DNA of 64,000 nt from an uncultured Opitutia bacterium (GCA_903877135.1 CAIRCN010000014.1:122283-186282); one strand, 5' to 3'. Numbered from the stretch's first letter, positions 55,214-64,000 are shown. Numbers and translations are program-made. Notes: a model not told the origin generated them from the letters alone.

Positions 55214-55615
55214 ATGGCTGACATGACCGCACCGAACTCGCCAGCACCAGCGCGGGCACGCGTCTTGTTGGTGGATGACGAGCGACCGTGGCTCGACTCA
55301 CTGCGGCTGACACTGGAAAAAGAATTCGAACTCGACACAGCGACATCGGCCGAGGAAGCGGAACTTTTTATGGCGTCCCGCGCCTATGATCTGGTCGTGT
55401 CTGACCATTTGATGCCGGGCGCCACGGGACTGGATTTTCTCATTCGTGCGCAGGATCGCTATCCCCGCACCCAGCGCATTTTGATCACCGGTTATGTGAA
55501 TCCCGAACTCATTTCCCGGAGCGTATCGCTTGCTGGCCTGGCCTGCTGTCTCGTCAAGCCGTTGCATGCGGAGCAACTCGTCCAAGCAATCTGGTCTGCG
55601 CTGGGACGGAAGTAA
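55214..55615 (+). CDS. Receiver-only response regulator, paralogue
   Basis: A 133-residue receiver domain similar to the preceding one (VLLVDDER, VSDHLMPGATGLDFL, ITGYVNPELI, LVKPLH). The start is the base after the previous stop, so both are co-translated. The shared SDHLMPG and GYxxPEL segments mark recent duplication. A partner kinase is not in the window. Confidence 0.88.
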   Translation: MADMTAPNSPAPARARVLLVDDERPWLDSLRLTLEKEFELDTATSAEEAELFMASRAYDLVVSDHLMPGATGLDFLIRAQDRYPRTQRILITGYVNPELISRSVSLAGLACCLVKPLHAEQLVQAIWSALGRK

Positions 55616-55635
55616 GACCGGCGATGCAGCGGCGG

Positions 55636-58600
55636 CTATCGGGCCAGCCGGGCGCGGAGGTAGGGCGCGGTGGGGCTGCGTTTCACGTTGAGGAGGCCGG
55701 AGAGCGCGCCTTGGTAGAGCAACTCGCCCCCGTCGGGCCCGCCGACCGGGCCGAGTTCGACGATGTAGTCGGCCTCGGCGAGCAGATCGAGATGGTGTTC
55801 GATGACGACGACGGTGTGGCCCTGTTCCACGAGCGAATGCAGGACGCGGATGAGTTTTTCGCAGTCGCTGAGGTGCAGGCCGATGGTCGGTTCTTCGAGG
55901 AGGTAAAGGTTGCGCGGCGGGGTGCCGCGGGAGCGCTCGCGGTAGGTTGCGAGGCCGCCAGAGAGCTCGGTGACGAGCTTGAGGCGCTGCGCCTCGCCGC
56001 CGGAGAGCGTGGGTGAAGACTGGCCGAGGGTGAGGTAGCCGAGGCCGCAATCTACCATGAGCTGGCAGACCTGCGAGAGCTGCGAGTGAAAGTCGAAAAA
56101 CTGCGCCGCCTCCTCGAACGTAAGATGGAGGACCTGGCCGATGGTCTTGTTTTTCCATGTGATGTCGTCGAGGTCGGAGCTGTAACGAGAGCCGAGGCAG
56201 TCGTCGCAAGGCAGATAGGTATCGGGCATGAACGCCATTTCGAGTTTGATGCGGCCGGCGCCCTCGCAGGTCGGGCAGCGGCCTCCCGTGGTGTTGAACG
56301 AAAAACGGCCGGCGGAATAGCCGCGGATTTTCGATTCGGGGAGCGAGGCGAAAAACTGGCGGATGAGATCGAGGATTCCCAGGTAGGTGGCGGGGGTGGA
56401 GCGCGGCGTCTTGCCGATCGGCGACTGGTCCACCTCGATGACGGAGCGAAACGTGCTGGCGCCGGTGAGGGAGGCGAAGGGCACGGGCGCGCCCTCGGTG
56501 GCGAAGCCGGTGGCGCGCACGAAGTCGCGGCCGGTGAGGGTTTTTTTTCGGGCTTTGATCGCGTGGGCGACGGCGGGGTAAAGGACGTCGCGGAAAAGCG
56601 TGGATTTACCGGCGCCGCTGGGGCCTGCGACCATGATAAGCCGGCCGGGCGGGAGGCGGAGATCGAAGTTCTTCAGGTTGCGGAACCGGACGGCGGTGAG
56701 TTCGAGCCAACCGGGATTTTCGATTCTCGATTTTTGATTTTCGATGGGGCGGTAGGCGCCGCGGAGCGGATGCGGGATGCCTTTGGCGAGGAAGAGGCCG
56801 GTGAGGGAGCAGGCGTTCGCGCGGATTTCGGTGGGGGTGCCGTGGGCGAGGAGTTCGCCGCCGTGAATGCCAGCGGCAGGGCCGAGGTCGACGATGCGGT
56901 CGGCTTGCGCCATGACTTCTTCGTCGTGCTCGACGACAAGGAGCGTGTTGCCCTTGGCGCGGAGCGACTGGAGCGTTTCGATCAGGCGGTCGTTGTCGCG
57001 GGCGTGAAGTCCGATGCTGGGCTCGTCGAGCACATAGAGGACGCCGGCAAGGTTGGTGCCGAGCTGCGCGGCGAGGCGGATGCGCTGGGCCTCGCCGCCG
57101 GAGAGGGTCTCGGTGGGGCGGTCGAGCGAGAGGTAGCCGAGGCCGACGTGGCCGAGGAATTTAAGGCGCTCCGCTATCTGCGGGACGATGTCCTGCGTGA
57201 TAAGCTTGCCGCGGGCGTCGAGTTCGAGGGCGCGGAGGCGGGCAAGAAGTTGCGCGGGTGTCGCGGCGAGCAAGCCGGGGAGCGAAAGGGGCGGCAGTTT
57301 CGCGTTGGCGCGAAAGTGGAGTTTGACGGCGCGACCGACGCGATTAAGCCGCGTGCCGTGGCATTCGGGGCAGGGCGTGCCATCGTTGGCGACGTCATCG
57401 GCAGACTCGAGGCCGAGCTGGCGGAGACGGTCGAGGTTGGCGTCGCCTTCTTTTTCCTCCGGCACGAGCATCCAGGGGAAAATGCGGCCGTGGCCGCGGC
57501 AGGCCGGGCACCAGCCGCGCGGGGAGTTGAAGGAGAAATTCTTCGGATCGAGCTCGGGAAAACTCTCGCCGGTCTCGATGTCGGTGCGCGTCGTCGAGAA
57601 CCACGAGAGGACGGTGCCGTCGGGCGCGAGAAGGAAGCAGGCGCCTTTGCCGAGGCGGAGGGCGCGGTCGAGAGCGACGCCCGGGCGGGTTTCGGTCTTC
57701 AGGTCGGCGACGACGACTTCGATGTCGTGTTCCTTGTAGCGGTCTAGTTTTTGAAAAGCGTCGACGCGAGTGAGGCGGCCGTCGGCGCGCATGAGCTCGA
57801 AACCTTGATTCGCGATCCAGGTGGCGATGGGCTGGTGATGACCCTTGCGTCCGCGGATGAGCGGGGCGCAGAGGTAGAGGTGCTTCGCGCGGCGGGCGGT
57901 GGGCATGGCAAGGACGCGGGCGAGCAGTTTCTTCAACGCGCCCGGAGAGAGCGGCGTGACGGGTTTGTCGGTGTCGGGGTGATGCTGGACGCCGAGGCGC
58001 GCGTAGAGTAGGCGAAGGTATTGGGCGACCTCGGTGATGGTCGCGACGGTGGATTTGCGGGAGCCACGCGTGACGCGCTGCTCAATGGCGACGGTCGGCG
58101 GAATGCCGGTCAGGCGGTCGACGGAGGGGCGGGGCAGCTGCTCGACGAACTGCCGCGCGTAGGGCGACATCGACTCCATGAAGCGGCGCTGGCCCTCGGC
58201 GAACACGATGTCGAAGGCGAGGGTGGATTTGCCGGAGCCGGAGACGCCGGTGACGACGGTCAGCTGCCGGTGGGCGATCGAGAGGGAGAGGTTTTTGAGG
58301 TTGTTCTCCCGGGCGCCAGTGATCGTGAGGTCGCCGCTGCCCGGCGCGAGTGGCGTGTGGTAGGGCGCCAGAGCCGCGGCGGCCAGGAGGACGGGAGCTT
58401 GGTCGACAAGCGCGGCGCGGAGGAAGGTGGAGGTGGCGGTGTCGGCGGCGGCGACCTGTTCGGGCGCGCCTTCGGCAACGATGCGGCCGCCGGCGGCACC
58501 AGCGTCGGGCCCGATCTCGAGGAGCCAGTCGGCGGATTTCAGGACGTCGAGATTGTGCTCGATGACGACGACGCTGTGGCCGCGGTCGACGAGCGCCTGC

Positions 58601-61302
58601 AGGACGGAGAGAAGGCGTTTGACGTCGTGGCGGTGAAGGCCGGTGGTGGGCTCGTCCAGAAGCAACAAGGCTGATTCTGGAATTTTCGATTTTGAATTCT
58701 CGATTTTGGATTGGTCAGAAGCGGCGGTATAGGTGCCGAGGTAGCGGACAAGCTTGAGGCGTTGGGATTCGCCACCGCTCAGGGTGTTGAGGGGCTGACC
58801 GAGCGTGAGGTAGCCAAGGCCGACGGCTTCGAGCGGCACGAGGCGAGTGTGGATGGCGACATGGTCGGCGAAGAGGGCGAGGGCGTCGGTGACAGAGGTG
58901 GCGAGGAGGTCGGCAACGGAGCGGCCGTTCCAGTGGACGGCGAGGACTTCGGGTTTGAAGCGGCGGCTTTCGCAGACGGGGCACGGGACGAAGACGTCGG
59001 AGAGAAACTGCATCTCGACGCGTTCGTAGCCGAGGCCCAGGCAGTGGTCGCACCGGCCATCGCCGGAGTTGAAGGAAAAGGAGGATGGGCTGAAACCGGC
59101 CGCTTGGGCGGTAGGGGTGGCGGCGTAGAGAATGCGGATGAGTTCCCAGGCTTCGGTGTAGAGTGCGGGGTTGGAGCGCGGGGTGCGTGAGAGCGGCGAC
59201 TGATCGACGAGGAGGATTTCGGAGAAATCGGCGTCGCCCGTGATGGCCTCAATGGCGGCGGGGTCGTCGGTGAGCTGGAGGCGTTGCGCAAGCAGGCCCT
59301 GATAGACGACGTGATCGAGGAGGGTGGATTTGCCGGACCCGGAGACGCCGCTCAGGCAGACGAGGCGGTGGAGCGGGAGGCGGAAAGAGAGATGGAGGAG
59401 GTTGTGCTTGGTGACGTTTTTGAACTGGAGCGCCGGATGGCCGAGAGGAACGGGACGGCGCGCCGCCGGAGCCGTTATGGTTTCGCGGCCGGAGAAATAG
59501 GCGCCGGTGATGCTGGCGGGCGAGGCGAGGAGGGCGGGGACCGTGCCTTCGAAAACGATGTGGCCGCCGCGGCTGCCGGGTTCGGGGCCAACCTCGATGA
59601 CATGGTCGGCGGCGCGGATCATCGCCTCGTCGTGCTCGACGACGACAACGGTGTTGCCGGCGTCGGTGAGCGAGCGGATGATGGCGATGAGGCGGTCGAC
59701 GTCCCGCGGGTGGAGGCCGACGCTGGGTTCATCAAGGACAAAGAGCGTGTCGATGAGCGAGGTGCCGAGGCAGGAGGTGAGGTTGACGCGCTGGACTTCG
59801 CCGCCGGAAAGGGTTTTCGACTGGCGGTCGAGCGTGAGGTAGGCGAGGCCGACCTGTTCCAGGTAGCGCAACCGGGTCCGGATTGAGTCGAACGCGAGAT
59901 CAGCGCTGTGGGCGGACCTGTTGGAAGCCCCAAGATCCATGGACCAAGATCCAATAAGGGTCAGCAGGTTGCTGACGGGGAGTTGGTAGAGTTCGGGGAG
60001 GGTGCGGTTTTGCCATTTCCAGCAGAGGGCCTCGGGCTGGAGGCGCTGGCCGCCGCAGGCGGGGCAGAGGTTGTAGGCTCGGTAGCGCGCGAGGAAGACG
60101 CGGACGTGCATCTTGTAGGTGCCTTTTTCCAGCCACCGGAAGAAACCTTTCACGCCATACCAGTATTGCGGCCACGTCTTGCCGTTCTCCTCGCCGTAGC
60201 CGGGTTCGCCGTCGATGACGAAGCGCTGCTGCTCGGGGGTGAGCGAGGCGAAGGGGACGTGGGTGGGGATCTTTTTCCGCTTGGCGAAAACGTAGAGGTC
60301 CTTCTTTGACTCGCCGTAGATTTCGCTTTCCCAACACTTGATGGCGCCGGCATCGAGCGAGAGCGAGAGGTCGGGCATCGCGAGGTGGTAGTCGATTTCG
60401 ATCACGCGGCCGAAACCGCGGCACTGGGGGCAGGCCCCGAGCGGGGAGTTGAAGGAGAAGAGCGCGGGCGAGGCGGCGCGGAAGGTGCGGCCGGTCGAAG
60501 GTGAGTGGAGGCCGCGTGAGAAGTGGCCGGCAAGGGCGAGGGTGTCAGCGGCGAAAAAGTGCACCTGACCCTGGCCGAAGTGGAGCGCCGTCTCGGTGGC
60601 TTCGAGGAAGCGTGACTTGTTGGTGGTAGTAACGGCGAGGCGGTCCTGGATGACAAAGACTTCGGGCGGAAAGCTAGAGGCGAGAGGCGCGGAGGAGACG
60701 AGTAGGTCGTCGATTTTGTGGACGACGCTGGCGGCGAGGAGGCGGACGTAGCCCTGGTTTTTGAGGTTCGCGAGGATCTCGGGCCAGGTGAGATTGGCGG
60801 GTTTGGCGACGCGGAAACAGACGAGGAGGGTGCGGTCGGCGTGGGCGGCGGCGGTTTTCTGCCAGATCGTCTGCGGGTTGTCGTCCTCGACTTTCTCGCC
60901 GGTGACGGGGTCGAAGCATTCGGCGACGTGGCTGAACCAGACTTTGAAGAAATCTGTGAGCTCCGTCATCGTGCCGACGGTGGAGCGCGAGGTTTTGACG
61001 GTGTTGGTCTGCTCGATGGCGATCGAGGGGCGGATGTTCTCGATGCTGTCGACCTTGGGTTTGTCGAGGAGGTCGAGGAACTGGCGGGTGTAGGCGCTGA
61101 ACGTCTCGACGTAGCGGCGCTGGCCCTCGGCGTGGAGGGTGTCGAAGACAAGCGAGGATTTGCCTGCGCCGCTCAGGCCGGTGACGGCGATGTAGCGGCC
61201 GAGGGGGAGATCGAGGTCGAAACCCTTGAGGTTGTTCTGGCGGACGCCGCGCAGGCGAATGCACTCGGGTTTGGACGCAGCGGATGAAGGCACAGGGTTC
61301 AC
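55636..61302 (-). CDS. uvrA: Double-length excinuclease subunit UvrA
   Basis: About 1,888 residues, twice the usual 940. It is a tandem of two UvrA halves giving four ABC ATPase modules: P-loops GLSGAGKSS, GVSGSGKST, GVSGSGKST and GPSGAGKST, with LSGGE signatures for each. CxxC zinc pairs include CPQC, CDHC, CPVC, CPAC, CPEC, CPTC and CDDC. UvrA recognises DNA damage for nucleotide excision repair. I recall chlamydial UvrA is likewise double, at about 1,790 residues. Start is uncertain: GTG 61302 is used here, TTG 61350 would add 16 residues. Heptamer repeats add peptides at three sites. Confidence 0.93.
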   Translation of the reverse strand: MNPVPSSAASKPECIRLRGVRQNNLKGFDLDLPLGRYIAVTGLSGAGKSSLVFDTLHAEGQRRYVETFSAYTRQFLDLLDKPKVDSIENIRPSIAIEQTNTVKTSRSTVGTMTELTDFFKVWFSHVAECFDPVTGEKVEDDNPQTIWQKTAAAHADRTLLVCFRVAKPANLTWPEILANLKNQGYVRLLAASVVHKIDDLLVSSAPLASSFPPEVFVIQDRLAVTTTNKSRFLEATETALHFGQGQVHFFAADTLALAGHFSRGLHSPSTGRTFRAASPALFSFNSPLGACPQCRGFGRVIEIDYHLAMPDLSLSLDAGAIKCWESEIYGESKKDLYVFAKRKKIPTHVPFASLTPEQQRFVIDGEPGYGEENGKTWPQYWYGVKGFFRWLEKGTYKMHVRVFLARYRAYNLCPACGGQRLQPEALCWKWQNRTLPELYQLPVSNLLTLIGSWSMDLGASNRSAHSADLAFDSIRTRLRYLEQVGLAYLTLDRQSKTLSGGEVQRVNLTSCLGTSLIDTLFVLDEPSVGLHPRDVDRLIAIIRSLTDAGNTVVVVEHDEAMIRAADHVIEVGPEPGSRGGHIVFEGTVPALLASPASITGAYFSGRETITAPAARRPVPLGHPALQFKNVTKHNLLHLSFRLPLHRLVCLSGVSGSGKSTLLDHVVYQGLLAQRLQLTDDPAAIEAITGDADFSEILLVDQSPLSRTPRSNPALYTEAWELIRILYAATPTAQAAGFSPSSFSFNSGDGRCDHCLGLGYERVEMQFLSDVFVPCPVCESRRFKPEVLAVHWNGRSVADLLATSVTDALALFADHVAIHTRLVPLEAVGLGYLTLGQPLNTLSGGESQRLKLVRYLGTYTAASDQSKIENSKSKIPESALLLLDEPTTGLHRHDVKRLLSVLQALVDRGHSVVVIEHNLDVLKSADWLLEIGPDAGAAGGRIVAEGAPEQVAAADTATSTFLRAALVDQAPVLLAAAALAPYHTPLAPGSGDLTITGARENNLKNLSLSIAHRQLTVVTGVSGSGKSTLAFDIVFAEGQRRFMESMSPYARQFVEQLPRPSVDRLTGIPPTVAIEQRVTRGSRKSTVATITEVAQYLRLLYARLGVQHHPDTDKPVTPLSPGALKKLLARVLAMPTARRAKHLYLCAPLIRGRKGHHQPIATWIANQGFELMRADGRLTRVDAFQKLDRYKEHDIEVVVADLKTETRPGVALDRALRLGKGACFLLAPDGTVLSWFSTTRTDIETGESFPELDPKNFSFNSPRGWCPACRGHGRIFPWMLVPEEKEGDANLDRLRQLGLESADDVANDGTPCPECHGTRLNRVGRAVKLHFRANAKLPPLSLPGLLAATPAQLLARLRALELDARGKLITQDIVPQIAERLKFLGHVGLGYLSLDRPTETLSGGEAQRIRLAAQLGTNLAGVLYVLDEPSIGLHARDNDRLIETLQSLRAKGNTLLVVEHDEEVMAQADRIVDLGPAAGIHGGELLAHGTPTEIRANACSLTGLFLAKGIPHPLRGAYRPIENQKSRIENPGWLELTAVRFRNLKNFDLRLPPGRLIMVAGPSGAGKSTLFRDVLYPAVAHAIKARKKTLTGRDFVRATGFATEGAPVPFASLTGASTFRSVIEVDQSPIGKTPRSTPATYLGILDLIRQFFASLPESKIRGYSAGRFSFNTTGGRCPTCEGAGRIKLEMAFMPDTYLPCDDCLGSRYSSDLDDITWKNKTIGQVLHLTFEEAAQFFDFHSQLSQVCQLMVDCGLGYLTLGQSSPTLSGGEAQRLKLVTELSGGLATYRERSRGTPPRNLYLLEEPTIGLHLSDCEKLIRVLHSLVEQGHTVVVIEHHLDLLAEADYIVELGPVGGPDGGELLYQGALSGLLNVKRSPTAPYLRARLAR
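56716..56743 (+). repeat. Heptamer repeat array inside uvrA (site 1)
   Basis: Four 7-bp units, ATTTTCG, ATTCTCG, ATTTTTG and ATTTTCG. On the coding strand they give the peptide PIENQKSRIENP, in a linker just ahead of the last ATPase module (WLELTAVRFRNLKNF). Confidence 0.85.
58674..58714 (+). repeat. Heptamer repeat array inside uvrA (site 2)
   Basis: Units ATTCTGG, then ATTTTCG, ATTTTGA, ATTCTCG and ATTTTGG, and a partial ATTGG, with one extra base after the first unit. They encode DQSKIENSKSKIPES just before the Walker B segment LLLLDEPTTGLH of the second ATPase module, a place where UvrA normally has a short loop. Confidence 0.85.
59930..59958 (-). repeat. Related heptamer-type repeat inside uvrA (site 3, variant)
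   Basis: On the coding strand TATTGGA, TCTTGGT, CCATGGA and TCTTGGG follow each other in 7-bp steps, coding GSWSMDLG. The period and location inside a gene match the other arrays, but the unit is different (CCATGGATCTTGG type). Confidence 0.6.
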
Positions 61303-61402
61303 GAAGCGCGGAGTCGGCAGGAAGGCAAACCGGCGTGCCGAACGGGACAAATCAGCCGGCAGGGCGCTGCCGGGGACTGCGCCGAGGGCGGGTCGGCGGG
61401 TG

Positions 61403-62170
61403 CTATTTGCTGGCGAGCGTGAGAGTCGCGCCGGCGGCGTTGATGGCGTTGGTCACCGCGGGCGCGGGGCGCCGGTTGGTGACGATGGTGAAGCGGGCGT
61501 CGAACGGACTGGTGAGGCTGAGCGCCTTGCGGCCGAACTTGGAGGCGTCGAGGGCAAAGACCGTGCGCTCGGCCGCGGCGATCATTTTCCGCTGCGCGGC
61601 TACGATGAGGGCGTTCTGGTTCCAGATGCCGCTTTCGGTGATGCCGGCGCCGCCGAGGATAGCGAGGTCGGCGTGAGTCTGCTCGAATGACTGCTCGCAG
61701 AGCGGGCCGACAAGGACGCCGAGCCGACTGTAGATGCTGCCGCCGGTGACAATGGTCTCGGCGCTGCCAATTTCACTGAAGAGACTGGCGACGGGCAGCG
61801 AGTTGGTGATGATCTGCAGCCGCTTTTCGGCAAGTAGGCGGGCGACGGCGTAGGTCGTGCTGCCGCCATCGAGGATGACGGTCATGCCAGGCTGGACCAA
61901 TGCGGCTACGAGGCTGGCGATGGCAAATTTCTCCTCGGGATTGCGCTGGTCGCGGGCGATGAAATCATATTCCTGGGCGACGGCGTCGGTCTCGACGAGC
62001 GAGGCGCCGCCGTGGTGGCGGCGGACCACGCCCCGGGCCTCGAGGTGGTCGAGCGCGCGGCGCACGGTGGAGAGCGAGCCGCTGAACTTGGTGGCGAGGG
62101 TGCGGAGGTCGGCGTAGCGGTGTTCGCGGATGAACCGCTCGATGAGGTCGATGCGCTGCTGGTTGGTCAT
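61403..62170 (-). CDS. DeoR-family transcriptional regulator
   Basis: A 255-residue repressor. The N-terminal winged helix-turn-helix (QQRIDLIERFIREHRYADL, LSTVRRALDHLEARG, VRRHHGGA) is typical. The C-terminal phosphosugar-binding domain has DGGSTTYAVARLL, ITNSLPVASLF and SKFGRKAL. It probably senses a sugar phosphate. Its target is unknown. It overlaps the glycosyltransferase upstream by 4 nt (ATGA), so the two are probably co-expressed. Confidence 0.9.
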   Translation of the reverse strand: MTNQQRIDLIERFIREHRYADLRTLATKFSGSLSTVRRALDHLEARGVVRRHHGGASLVETDAVAQEYDFIARDQRNPEEKFAIASLVAALVQPGMTVILDGGSTTYAVARLLAEKRLQIITNSLPVASLFSEIGSAETIVTGGSIYSRLGVLVGPLCEQSFEQTHADLAILGGAGITESGIWNQNALIVAAQRKMIAAAERTVFALDASKFGRKALSLTSPFDARFTIVTNRRPAPAVTNAINAAGATLTLASK

Positions 62171-63261
62171 GGGACGGAGGCGGCGGAGAGTTGATGAAAC
62201 AAATCGATGTAGGCGGCAACCTGCCTTTGGGGGTCGAACGCGGCGCGGGCAAAGGCCTGGGCCCGCGCAGCGCGGCGGAGGCGCTCGATCGCGGGCTCGG
62301 TCATGAGTCGGTCCAGCGTGGCGCGAAACGCCGCGCGGTCATCGCGCGGGATGACCCAGCCGGTGTCGCCGGGCAGCATGCACTCGCGAATGCCCTGGGC
62401 TTCGTAGGCGACGACGGGCAGGCCGCGGGACTGCGATTCGATCAGGAAATTGGAGAGCGCCTCGCTCCACGAGGCATGGACGGCGATGTCGGCCGAGGCG
62501 TAGAGCGCAGAGGGATCGCGTTGGAAGCCGAGGAACTTCACATGGGTGGAGAGGTTTTTCTCAGCGACGAGCTGTTCGCAGGCGGCCCGCGCCGGACCGG
62601 AGCCGGCGAGCCAGAGTTGCCAGTCGGCGGTGGCGGGCAGGCCCGCGACGATTTCGACGAGTGCGCGCTGGTTTTTCTCGGGCCGGAACATCGCGACACA
62701 GAGCAGCACGGTGGTGGCCGGGCCGGCGCCATGCGCGGCGCGGAGGGCGTGGCTGCGCACGGTGGCGGGACCCGCGGGAAAAACGAGGGAGTTATGAATC
62801 ACGGCGACTTTCTCGAGGGGGACGCCATATTCCGCGACGAGTCGGTCGCGGGCCTCGTTGCTGTTGGAGATGATGTGGCGCACCTGCTTGAGCGAGCGGC
62901 GGAACAGCCAGGGCAGGTGTTTGCCCGTGCGCATGGTCGCGATGACGACGACGGATGGGAGACGGCGCTGAATGCGACCCGCGTAGCAGTTGGCGATGCG
63001 GCCCATGCAGAGAATGACGTCCGGCGCGGCCCGTGCGACAGCGTCGGTCAAACCGGGGGCGAGCCAGTCGATATGGAGGTCGAAGGGTTGCAGCGACTGG
63101 CGATGGACGGCCGGGTGCACCGTCGAGGCCAAGGCGCCGCCGGGCCGGAAGGTGAGGAGCGTGGTCGGGTGGCCGCCGGCGGCGAAGTCGCGGGCCAGCA
63201 GAACGGACTGGCGCTCGGTGCCACCGCTGCGGAGGCAGTCCTGAAGGATGAGGATTTTCAT
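62167..63261 (-). CDS. Glycosyltransferase family 4 protein
   Basis: A 364-residue GT-B retaining glycosyltransferase. The acceptor half begins KILILQDCLRSGGTERQSVLLARDF. The donor half has FRPEKNQRALVEI, FLGFQRDPSALYASADIAVHAS and SEALSNFLIESQSRGLPVV, the EX7E motif. No membrane segment. Likely adds a sugar to an exopolysaccharide or lipid-linked glycan. The following DeoR-type gene is coupled to it. Confidence 0.87.
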   Translation of the reverse strand: MKILILQDCLRSGGTERQSVLLARDFAAGGHPTTLLTFRPGGALASTVHPAVHRQSLQPFDLHIDWLAPGLTDAVARAAPDVILCMGRIANCYAGRIQRRLPSVVVIATMRTGKHLPWLFRRSLKQVRHIISNSNEARDRLVAEYGVPLEKVAVIHNSLVFPAGPATVRSHALRAAHGAGPATTVLLCVAMFRPEKNQRALVEIVAGLPATADWQLWLAGSGPARAACEQLVAEKNLSTHVKFLGFQRDPSALYASADIAVHASWSEALSNFLIESQSRGLPVVAYEAQGIRECMLPGDTGWVIPRDDRAAFRATLDRLMTEPAIERLRRAARAQAFARAAFDPQRQVAAYIDLFHQLSAASVP

Positions 63262-63301
63262 TGCCCGCGGGGTCGGTGGACGAAGAGTGGAGGCATCACA
63301 G

Positions 63302-63721
63302 ATGAATACCCGGTTGTTTCAACTACTCGTGAGCTGGGCGGTGCTGGCGCTGGGCGTGATGCTCGCGACGAAGATCGTGCCGGGCATCCGGTGCGACGAT
63401 GGCACGACGCTGGTCGCTGTCGTGCTGCTGCTGAGCCTGTTCAACGCCATTCTCAAGCCACTGTTGCTGCTGTTCACTTTGCCGTTCATTTTTCTGACGT
63501 TGGGGCTCGGCATCGTCGTTATCAATGCCTTGTTGTTCTATTGGGTGGGAAGACTCGTGGATGGATTTCATGTGGCGAACTTCTGGGCCGCGTTCTGGGG
63601 GGCAGTCATCGTCAGTGTGACGAATGTAGTGCTAAGCGGATTCATGCGGGACAAGCGGGGGCAGCGGGGCCCGTCTGCTCCGCCGAAGGCGGTCAAGAAA
63701 GACGACGTGATCGACATCTGA
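63302..63721 (+). CDS. YvlD/phage-holin family 4 small membrane protein
   Basis: A 139-residue protein with four membrane segments. LFNAILKPLLLLFTLPFIFLTLGLG and VINALLFYWVGRLVDGF are the family marks. The C-terminus is charged (RDKRGQRG to DDVIDI). Role in the envelope is not known. GGAGG at 63288-63292 is a good ribosome site, rare in this window. Confidence 0.85.
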   Translation: MNTRLFQLLVSWAVLALGVMLATKIVPGIRCDDGTTLVAVVLLLSLFNAILKPLLLLFTLPFIFLTLGLGIVVINALLFYWVGRLVDGFHVANFWAAFWGAVIVSVTNVVLSGFMRDKRGQRGPSAPPKAVKKDDVIDI

Positions 63722-63846
63722 GCACGCGAATTCGCGCCGGGGCACTGGCGGACGTGAGAATGCGTGCGCAGGCCTATCGATTGTCCCCGTATCAGGCGCA
63801 CGCTATAGATTGTGGAACTGGCCTTGGGGCTACGAGTTTCATCCTG

Positions 63847-64000
63847 CTACTGCGAAACGGGGTTGCCGAAGCTAATGGTCACGCCGGTGAGGGCCAGTTT
63901 GGCCGAGAGGCCGGCGGCGGCCGGATGGGCGAAGAAATGCCCGTAGATCGGCGTGCCCTCTTTCATCCAGCCGAGGGCGATCGAGTGCGTCTTGCCGTCG
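63847..64000 (-). CDS. Hypothetical protein, truncated by the window end
   Basis: Only the last 50 codons are present, stopping at 63847-63849. They read DGKTHSIALGWMKEGTPIYG and then FFAHPAAAGLSAKLALTGVT, ending SFGNPVSQ. No domain is recognised. The open frame continues past the edge. Confidence 0.6.
   Translation of the reverse strand, partial: DGKTHSIALGWMKEGTPIYGHFFAHPAAAGLSAKLALTGVTISFGNPVSQ

Noticed and set aside
56086..57747. Long plus-strand open frame opposite uvrA
   Set aside because: It is Gly/Glu/Ala-rich antisense of the conserved uvrA gene, with no recognisable domain.

Overview
The window is high-GC (codons favour G/C at the third position) and carries a near-complete division and cell-wall (dcw) cluster followed by scattered housekeeping and carbohydrate genes. 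The DNPR motif in MurE predicts meso-diaminopimelate peptidoglycan, so a Gram-negative-type wall. A double-length UvrA (as I recall for Chlamydiae), a GH95-type glycosidase, few Shine-Dalgarno sites and overall gene content suggest a Verrucomicrobiota member, probably Opitutaceae-like. This placement is inference; no rRNA is present.

1-17.1 kb: dcw operon on the + strand, in the order mraZ, small ORF, rsmH, ftsL-like, ftsI, murE, murF, mraY, LysM protein, ftsW, murG, murB, ddl, ftsQ, ftsA, ftsZ. Most starts overlap the previous stop (ATGA, GTGA, TGATG), so translation is probably coupled. Four 10-bp-spaced TGGG boxes precede mraZ and look like the MraZ operator. murC and murD are absent, and a LysM protein sits where murD usually lies. 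A perfect hairpin with a T6 tract lies inside the 3' end of ftsA, just before ftsZ. FtsZ has Thr in place of the second catalytic T7-loop Asp.

17.1-32 kb: a six-hairpin glycosidase-like protein, smc and a TPR-like membrane protein on +; a GAF-PilB/GspE ATPase fusion on -; then yraN (frameshifted), zwf and an OpcA-like protein on +, and tyrS on -. A 745-bp gene-poor stretch leads to tRNA-Gln(UUG).

32.6-46.1 kb: Dabb protein, hflX, a PhyH dioxygenase, a beta-propeller lactonase and an acyl-CoA hydrolase/transferase. Next is an unusual pair, a radical SAM/SPASM protein and a glycosyltransferase, both ending in coiled-coil tails with a similar closing motif. Then come a GH95-type glycosidase, an alpha/beta hydrolase, tag and hemF.

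46.2-64 kb: a His-loop membrane transporter, a D,D-carboxypeptidase, prfC, two tiny membrane ORFs, an RlmI-type methyltransferase, a secreted coiled-coil protein, eno with a clear terminator, an ankyrin-like repeat protein, two tandem receiver-only response regulators, double-length uvrA, a DeoR-type regulator, a GT4 glycosyltransferase, a YvlD-type membrane protein and a truncated gene at the window end.

The most unusual signal is a family of short AT-rich heptamer repeats (ATTTTGG/ATTTTCG) lying inside coding sequences of hemF, prfC and uvrA (twice, plus one variant site). They keep one orientation relative to the gene and one reading frame, and add KSKIEN-like peptides to otherwise conserved proteins.
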